Below are positions 59,179 to 64,000 of a stretch of 64,000 nt of DNA, one piece after another (position 1 is the first letter of the stretch; each line of letters begins with the position of its first letter). A model generated the notes under the pieces. The model did no database searches. It worked only from the letters and a program-made list of their open reading frames with translations, and had not been told where the DNA came from. A program made the translations under genes and the position numbers. Origin of the DNA: Gordonia sihwensis NBRC 108236 (lineage in GTDB: Bacteria; Actinomycetota; Actinomycetes; Mycobacteriales; Mycobacteriaceae); NCBI RefSeq assembly GCF_000333035.1, contig NZ_BANU01000007.1, positions 35,274 through 99,273 on the forward strand, given 5' to 3'.

Positions 59179-62169
59179 GTGAAGGGTCTGCCAAATGTCG
59201 CCGGCACGGTCGGACGGATCGTCGCGACCGCACAGAACGGTCTCGAAGTCATTCGGATGGGGGGCCTGGATACCGGCACCGAGCCGACACCCTACAAGGT
59301 GGTCGAGACCGAGAAGATGTACCGCCTCCGCCGGTACTTTCCAGACGACGCCGGCGACGGCTTCGCCCACATCATCCTGATCCCGCCGATGATGGTGTCG
59401 GCCAACGTCTACGACGTGACGCAGGAGAACGGCGCAGTCTCGGTTCTGTACCGGCACAAGGTGATTCCCTGGGTGGTCGACTTCGGTTCGCCCGACCACG
59501 AAGAGGGCGGGATGGAGCGCACGCTCACCGACCACGTGGTGGCGATCAGCCGGGTGATCGATCTGGTCCGGCGGGTCGTCGGCCAGGACGTTCACCTCGG
59601 CGGATACTCGCAGGGCGGCATGTTCGCCTATCAGACGGCGGCCTACCGGCGCTCAGAGGGACTTGCCAGCGTGGTCACCTTCGGTAGTCCGGTCGACGTA
59701 CTGGCGGCCCTTCCGCTGGGCCTGCCCGCACAGCTCGTGGTTCCCGGTGCGGAGTTCGTCGCCGACAATGTCTTCAACCGACTGTGGATCCCGAGTTGGT
59801 TGGCACGCACCGGGTTCCAGCTGGCCGATCCGGTCAAGACGGCCCGCAGCCGGATCGACTTCCTGCGCAAACTCCACGATCGCGACGCCCTGCTGCCGCG
59901 CGAGGACCAGCGACGATTCATCGAGCAGGAGGGCTGGGTCGCGTGGTCGGGTCCGGCCGTGGCCGAACTGCTCCGCCAGTTCGTGGTTCACAACCGCATG
60001 ATGTCGGGTGGCTTCGTCATCGACGGCGAAGTGGTGTCGATGACCGAGATCACCTGCCCGGTCCTCGCCTTCGTCGGTGAGACCGACGACATCGGTCAGC
60101 CACTGGCCGTGCGCGGCATCGTCCGCGCCGCGCCCGACGCCGAGGTGTACGAGACCGCCGCGCCGGTCGGGCACTTCGGTCTCGTCGTCGGATCGAACGC
60201 CGGACGTCTCACCTGGCCGACGGTCGGCGAGTGGATCCAATGGCGCGAGGGCAACGGAGAGCAGCCGGCGGCGGTGACGCCGATGAGCAGGACTCGCAGC
60301 GAGTCCGGAAGCGGGATCAGTTGGAGCAACCGGCTGACCTACGGTGTCGGACAGGTCGCCGGTGCGGGCACCGCGGTCTCCAAGGAGCTTCTCGAGGCGG
60401 TCAATTCGCTCCAGCGCACCACCCGGGCCGTGGCGACCGAGTCGGTGCGCACCGTTCCGCGGCTGTTCCGGCTCGGCCAGATCCAGCCGTCGACCCGCGT
60501 CTCGCTCGGCAAGCTGATGAGCGAGAACGCGAAGCGCACGCCCCACGACGAGGTCTTTCTGTTCGAGGACCGGGTGCTGACGCACACTCAGGTCAACGCG
60601 CGGATCGACAACGTGGTCGCCGGCCTCATCGAGTGCGGCATCCGGCCGGGGGTGCACGTCGGCCTCATGATGGACCCGCGCCCGTCCGCCCTGGTGACGA
60701 TCGCCGCGCTGTCGCGACTGGGCGCCGTGGCGGTGCTGCTCTCGTCGAGCGACGCGCTGCCGGAGATGCTCACCCTGGCGGAGACGCGGATCATCGTCTC
60801 CGATCCGGTTCACCTCGACCGTGCGGCCGCCGTGTGCGACCGGGTGCTGGTGCTGGGTGGAGGCAGCAGCGACGCCCGTGCCATCGAGCGCGCTGACGGT
60901 GAGCACATCGTCGACATGGAGAAGATCGACCCGGAACGCGTCCGTATGCCGGTCTGGTACCGCCCGGACCCCGGACTGGCGGGCGACCTCGCGTTCATCC
61001 TGTTCACCGAGACGCAGGGCCGGCTCAATCGGTGGTCGGTCACCAACCATCGCTTCGCCATGTCCGCATTCGGTGCTGCCGCCGCGGCCGGACTGTCGAA
61101 CCGGGACACGGTCTACTGCCTGCCGCCACTTCACCATGCCTCGGGTCTGCTGACCACGCTGGGAGCCACCGCCGCCGGGCGGTCGCGCATCGCGCTGTCC
61201 ACGGGGATCGATCCCGAGCGATTCACCCGTGAAGTGCGCCGTTACGGCGTCACCGTGGTCTCGTACACCTGGAACATGCTGGCCGACATCGTCGACGCGC
61301 CGGAGTTCGATCCCGGTCAGCTCGGCAGCGTCCGCCTGTTCATGGGTTCCGGACTGTCGGCGGGGGTGTGGACTCGGTTGCGCGAGACGTTGCCGAATGC
61401 GCGGGTGCTCGAGTTCTTCGCCACCGCGGACGGATCCGCGATCCTGGCGAATGTCGACGACAGCAAGATCGGAGCGATGGGCCGTGCCCTGCCCGAGACC
61501 AACCCGGTGCGCGTCGCCGCCTACGACCCGGTGGCCGAGCGCATGGAGATCGACCGCGACACCGGCTTCGTCCGGGAAGCGGGGCCGGGCGAGGTCGGCA
61601 TGCTGGTCGCGCACGCCGGCCAGCGCTTCGAGGCGGCGGGTCTGGTCCTGCGCGACGTGTTCCGCCCGCACGATCGCTGGGAGGTCGGGGGGAGTCTGTT
61701 CCAATCCGACGCCGACGGCGACCTCTGGTACATGGGATCGGCGCAGGCGGTGATCCGGAGCCGGTCGGGCCCGATCTATCCGGTGCCCATCCAACATGCG
61801 CTCTCGTTGATCCCGGACATCAAACTCGCCGCGGTGTACGCGGTCGGCGAGCCGGGCGAGCAGCTCGCCGTCGCCGCCGTCACGCTGCGCGGCGGCGCGA
61901 CGTCGCTCACTCCGACCCAGATCCGCGTCGGCCTGGGCGAGCTTCCCGCGGCCGAGCGCCCGCACCTGGTGTGGGTCGCCGACTCCATCCCGCTGTCGGA
62001 GTCGTTCCGGGCCATGACCAGCCGGATCGCGGCGCGCGGTCTGCCGAAGCCCGGACCGCGGGTCTGGTATCGGGACCAGGACGGTCGCTATCGCCGCTAC
62101 ACGGCGTCCGCGGCCGCGACCATCGACTGGACGGCGCTCCCCGCCGGAGACGATGGTGGCGCCGAGTAG
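59179..62169 (+). CDS. Fusion of PhaC/lipase-like hydrolase and AMP-binding (acyl-CoA synthetase-like) domain, Rv1683 type
   Basis: A 996-residue two-domain protein. Residues 1-370 are an alpha/beta hydrolase of the PHA synthase/lipase type with the nucleophile elbow GGYSQGGMFAYQ and a His in APVGHFGLVVG. From about residue 440 an ANL domain follows (RVSLGKLMSENAKRTPHDEV). Its key motifs are altered: the P-loop YTSGTTGxPK is LFTETQGRLNRW, the A5 motif is FFATADGSA and no RxKDxI motif is seen. Length and neighbours match Rv1683 of M. tuberculosis, linked to triacylglycerol handling. The ligase activity is therefore doubtful. GTG 59179 is chosen for GAGGGGAG eight bases upstream. Confidence 0.85.
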   Translation: MKGLPNVAGTVGRIVATAQNGLEVIRMGGLDTGTEPTPYKVVETEKMYRLRRYFPDDAGDGFAHIILIPPMMVSANVYDVTQENGAVSVLYRHKVIPWVVDFGSPDHEEGGMERTLTDHVVAISRVIDLVRRVVGQDVHLGGYSQGGMFAYQTAAYRRSEGLASVVTFGSPVDVLAALPLGLPAQLVVPGAEFVADNVFNRLWIPSWLARTGFQLADPVKTARSRIDFLRKLHDRDALLPREDQRRFIEQEGWVAWSGPAVAELLRQFVVHNRMMSGGFVIDGEVVSMTEITCPVLAFVGETDDIGQPLAVRGIVRAAPDAEVYETAAPVGHFGLVVGSNAGRLTWPTVGEWIQWREGNGEQPAAVTPMSRTRSESGSGISWSNRLTYGVGQVAGAGTAVSKELLEAVNSLQRTTRAVATESVRTVPRLFRLGQIQPSTRVSLGKLMSENAKRTPHDEVFLFEDRVLTHTQVNARIDNVVAGLIECGIRPGVHVGLMMDPRPSALVTIAALSRLGAVAVLLSSSDALPEMLTLAETRIIVSDPVHLDRAAAVCDRVLVLGGGSSDARAIERADGEHIVDMEKIDPERVRMPVWYRPDPGLAGDLAFILFTETQGRLNRWSVTNHRFAMSAFGAAAAAGLSNRDTVYCLPPLHHASGLLTTLGATAAGRSRIALSTGIDPERFTREVRRYGVTVVSYTWNMLADIVDAPEFDPGQLGSVRLFMGSGLSAGVWTRLRETLPNARVLEFFATADGSAILANVDDSKIGAMGRALPETNPVRVAAYDPVAERMEIDRDTGFVREAGPGEVGMLVAHAGQRFEAAGLVLRDVFRPHDRWEVGGSLFQSDADGDLWYMGSAQAVIRSRSGPIYPVPIQHALSLIPDIKLAAVYAVGEPGEQLAVAAVTLRGGATSLTPTQIRVGLGELPAAERPHLVWVADSIPLSESFRAMTSRIAARGLPKPGPRVWYRDQDGRYRRYTASAAATIDWTALPAGDDGGAE

Positions 62170-62183
62170 CCTGAAGGCGGTAG

Positions 62184-62213
62184 GCGCCGCTCGCGACAGG
62201 CGATGAGCGGCGC
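62184..62213 (+). other. Hairpin between the fusion gene and the Trm112-like gene
   Basis: GCGCCGCTC (62184-62192) pairs with GAGCGGCGC (62205-62213) around a 12-base loop, 15 bases after the fusion gene stop. It may act as a terminator or attenuator. It covers ATG 62203, which argues for the later start of the next gene. Confidence 0.5.
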
Positions 62214-62238
62214 GATCGACGAGACGAAGTGGGAGCTG

Positions 62239-62457
62239 ATGGCAACACGTGCCGAGGGCATCGATCCGGTGGTTCGCGACCGACTGGTGTGCCCCCAGGA
62301 TCTGGGTGAATTGATCGATGCGGGCGACGAACTCTACAACCCGCGTCTGCGCGTCGCCTATGCCATCGACGCCCACGGGATCCCCGACATGCTGATCGAC
62401 GACGCGCGTGCGGTCTCAGATGAGGAGCACGCCCGCTTCACCGGAAAGGAAGCGTGA
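62239..62457 (+). CDS. Trm112-like small zinc-ribbon-type protein
   Basis: A 72-residue protein of the UPF0434/Trm112 type: [40 protein letters not shown] and [13 protein letters not shown]. Eukaryotic Trm112 activates methyltransferases, and bacterial copies stabilise partner methyltransferases or are of unknown role. Only one Cys of the zinc ribbon remains (Cys in VCPQD), so metal binding is unlikely. ATG 62239 is preferred to ATG 62203, which lies in a hairpin. It ends just before tyrS, as in M. tuberculosis. Confidence 0.75.
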   Translation: MATRAEGIDPVVRDRLVCPQDLGELIDAGDELYNPRLRVAYAIDAHGIPDMLIDDARAVSDEEHARFTGKEA

Positions 62458-62464
62458 ACCGCCG

Positions 62465-63736
62465 GTGGCCGAGAACATCCTCGACGACCTGATCTGGCGC
62501 GGACTCATCGGGCAGAGTACCGACGAGGGAGCGTTGCGCGAGACCTTGGAGAAGCCGATCTCGCTGTACGCCGGCTTCGATCCGACCGCGTCCAGCCTGC
62601 ACGCCGGACACCTGGTCCCGCTGCTGACTCTGCGCCGGTTCCAGCTCGCCGGTCACCGTCCCGTGGTGCTGGCGGGCGGCGCCACCGGACTCATCGGTGA
62701 TCCGCGCGACGTCGGCGAGCGGACGATGAACTCCGTGGACACGGTCGCGGGGTGGGCGGACAAGATCGTCGGCCAGCTCCAGCGGTTCGTGACCATCGAC
62801 GACTCCGACACAGGTGCCGTTCTGGTCAACAACAACGACTGGACCGCCCCGATGTCGACCATCGAGTTCCTGCGCGACATCGGCAAGCACTTCTCCGTCA
62901 ACGTCATGCTCGCGCGTGACACGGTGAAGCGGCGCCTCGAATCCGACGGAATCAGCTACACCGAATTCAGCTACCTGCTTCTGCAGTCCAACGACTACCT
63001 GCAGCTGTACCGCAAGTACGGCTGCGTGCTCCAGATCGGCGGATCCGACCAGTGGGGCAACATCATCGGCGGCGTCGACCTGATCCGGAAGGTCGACGGT
63101 GGTACGGCCCATGCGCTGACGGTGCCGCTGGTGACCTCGGCCGACGGGAAGAAGTTCGGCAAGTCGACCGGGGGCGGCAGCGTGTGGCTCGATCCTGAGC
63201 TCACCAGTCCGTACGCCTGGTACCAGTACTTCGTGAACACGGCTGACGCCGATGTCGTGAAGTTCCTCAAGTGGTTCACCTTCCTGAGCCGGGAGGAGAT
63301 CGAGGAGCTCGAGAAGCTCACGGCCGAGAAGCCATTCCTCCGCGAGGCGCAGAAGCGCCTCGCTCGAGAGCTGACGACCCTCATCCACGGTGCAGACCAG
63401 ACGGCCGCCGCGGAGCTGGCGAGTCGCGCACTGTTCGGGCGCGCCGAACTCAACGAGCTCGATGAGCCCACCCTCGCCGCCGCGCTGGGGGAGACGGGCC
63501 TCGCCGAGTTCGACGCCGGTGCCACGCCCTCTATCGTCGAGCTCCTCGTCGCGTCCGGACTCGCCGACAGCAACAAGGCCGCTCGCCGGGCCGTCGACGA
63601 GGGCGGTGCCTACGTGAACAACGTCAAGGTTACCGACGCGGACTGGACGCCGGGTTCGAATGACCTGTTGTTCGGCAAGTGGCTCGTCCTGCGCCGCGGT
63701 AAGAAGACCTTCGCCGGCGCCAAGATCGGCGCTTGA
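62465..63736 (+). CDS. tyrS: Tyrosyl-tRNA synthetase
   Basis: A 423-residue class I synthetase. HIGH-type motif [16 protein letters not shown], tyrosine-site [20 protein letters not shown] and [18 protein letters not shown]-type loop [12 protein letters not shown], and a C-terminal S4 RNA-binding domain ([20 protein letters not shown]). Length is usual for bacterial TyrRS. GTG 62465 ([14 protein letters not shown]) fits the family start; the nearest AAGGAAG is 13 bases upstream, so translation may depend on the gene before it. No T-box was seen. Confidence 0.96.
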   Translation: MAENILDDLIWRGLIGQSTDEGALRETLEKPISLYAGFDPTASSLHAGHLVPLLTLRRFQLAGHRPVVLAGGATGLIGDPRDVGERTMNSVDTVAGWADKIVGQLQRFVTIDDSDTGAVLVNNNDWTAPMSTIEFLRDIGKHFSVNVMLARDTVKRRLESDGISYTEFSYLLLQSNDYLQLYRKYGCVLQIGGSDQWGNIIGGVDLIRKVDGGTAHALTVPLVTSADGKKFGKSTGGGSVWLDPELTSPYAWYQYFVNTADADVVKFLKWFTFLSREEIEELEKLTAEKPFLREAQKRLARELTTLIHGADQTAAAELASRALFGRAELNELDEPTLAAALGETGLAEFDAGATPSIVELLVASGLADSNKAARRAVDEGGAYVNNVKVTDADWTPGSNDLLFGKWLVLRRGKKTFAGAKIGA

Positions 63737-63750
63737 CCGCACAGTCGGAC

Positions 63751-63809
63751 CGCTGACCTGGCGATTTGGGACTCAGCCTCAACGGTGTGTAACTTATTGC
63801 AGGTCAGCG
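63751..63809 (+). other. Long-loop inverted repeat after tyrS
   Basis: CGCTGACCTG (63751-63760) and CAGGTCAGCG (63800-63809) are a 10-bp inverted repeat with a 39-base A+T-richer loop, 14 bases after the tyrS stop. It is a weak terminator candidate or a binding site. Confidence 0.35.
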
Positions 63810-63849
63810 CGTCGGTGCTGGCGAGCGAAATGCCCTTCCGGTCGGTGAG

Positions 63850-63965
63850 TTGATCTTGCCGGGGTGGTGGGGGTAGAGTAGCGGTCCTGCGCCTGGCGGA
63901 CTTCCTGTTCTTCTTCGGAGTTGGAGAATGTCGCGGTTGCAGGGAAGATTCCAGTCTGGTAGGCT
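63850..63965 (+). promoter_or_regulatory. Tandem promoters at the right edge, possibly of an rRNA operon
   Basis: TTGATC (63850-63855) and TAGAGT (63874-63879) are 18 bases apart. TTGCAG (63937-63942) and TAGGCT (63960-63965) are 17 bases apart. No open frame with credible codon use covers 63737-64000. Two stacked sigma-70-type promoters with a long untranslated leader suit a highly expressed stable-RNA operon beyond the window; the identity is inference. Confidence 0.45.
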
Positions 63966-64000
63966 GGAAAGGTCGCCTCGGAGACGGGGTGGCTGGCGGA

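Noticed and set aside
59653..62376. Open frame of 907 codons on the - strand
   Set aside because: Antisense to the lipase/AMP-binding fusion, without recognisable domains.

Overview
The window is chromosomal DNA of a high-GC actinobacterium of the order Mycobacteriales. The backbone order rpsA - coaE - uvrB - universal stress protein - MBL hydrolase - uvrA - infC-rpmI-rplT-tsnR - pheST - argCJBDFR-argH - lipase/acyl-CoA-synthetase fusion - Trm112-like - tyrS follows the order I know from Mycobacterium tuberculosis. Codon use and the mix of accessory genes suggest a Gordonia-like environmental genus, but the genus cannot be fixed from this window. No tRNA, rRNA, CRISPR array, insertion sequence or phage gene was seen, and no gap longer than 300 bases lacks a gene.

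Bases 1-16,300 hold the 3' end of rpsA and then about 15.8 kb of accessory DNA between rpsA and coaE. Its core encodes a complete lower pathway for 3-hydroxyanthranilate, the meta-cleavage branch of kynurenine catabolism: 3-hydroxyanthranilate 3,4-dioxygenase, ACMS decarboxylase, aminomuconate-semialdehyde dehydrogenase, aminomuconate deaminase, 4-oxalocrotonate decarboxylase, oxopentenoate hydratase, hydroxyoxovalerate aldolase and acylating acetaldehyde dehydrogenase. An MHS-type transporter and an IclR regulator accompany them. A divergent operon encodes an arylformamidase-type hydrolase, pyruvate carboxylase and a LysR regulator. The pathway yields pyruvate and acetyl-CoA, and pyruvate carboxylase can turn part of the pyruvate into oxaloacetate. 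Kynurenine monooxygenase and kynureninase are not in the window.

Bases 16,300-30,300 hold coaE with a shortened C-terminal GrpB-like domain, a membrane-anchored propeller protein, and a SWIM/SNF2 pair divergent from a TetR regulator. A leftward set follows: an acyl-CoA ligase gene with an in-frame TGA, a DUF3556 membrane protein, an FAD oxidoreductase, a PucR regulator, a DUF402 protein and a Cys-rich membrane-anchored protein. A Rieske lipoprotein and a VOC protein lie beyond.

Bases 30,400-45,400 hold DNA repair and translation genes. uvrB and uvrA both carry promoter motifs of the PafBC (LexA-independent DNA damage) type. Between and after them are a HelD-type RNA polymerase recycling factor, infC with a probable ATC start, rpmI, rplT, tsnR, and a lone siderophore-type ABC ATPase under overlapping IdeR-like boxes.

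Bases 45,400-64,000 hold a receptor Ser/Thr kinase with an extracellular RCC1-type propeller, pheST, an arginine operon without argG, the lipase/AMP-binding fusion, a Trm112-like protein and tyrS. The last 260 bases carry tandem promoter-like elements that probably drive a gene beyond the window, possibly an rRNA operon.
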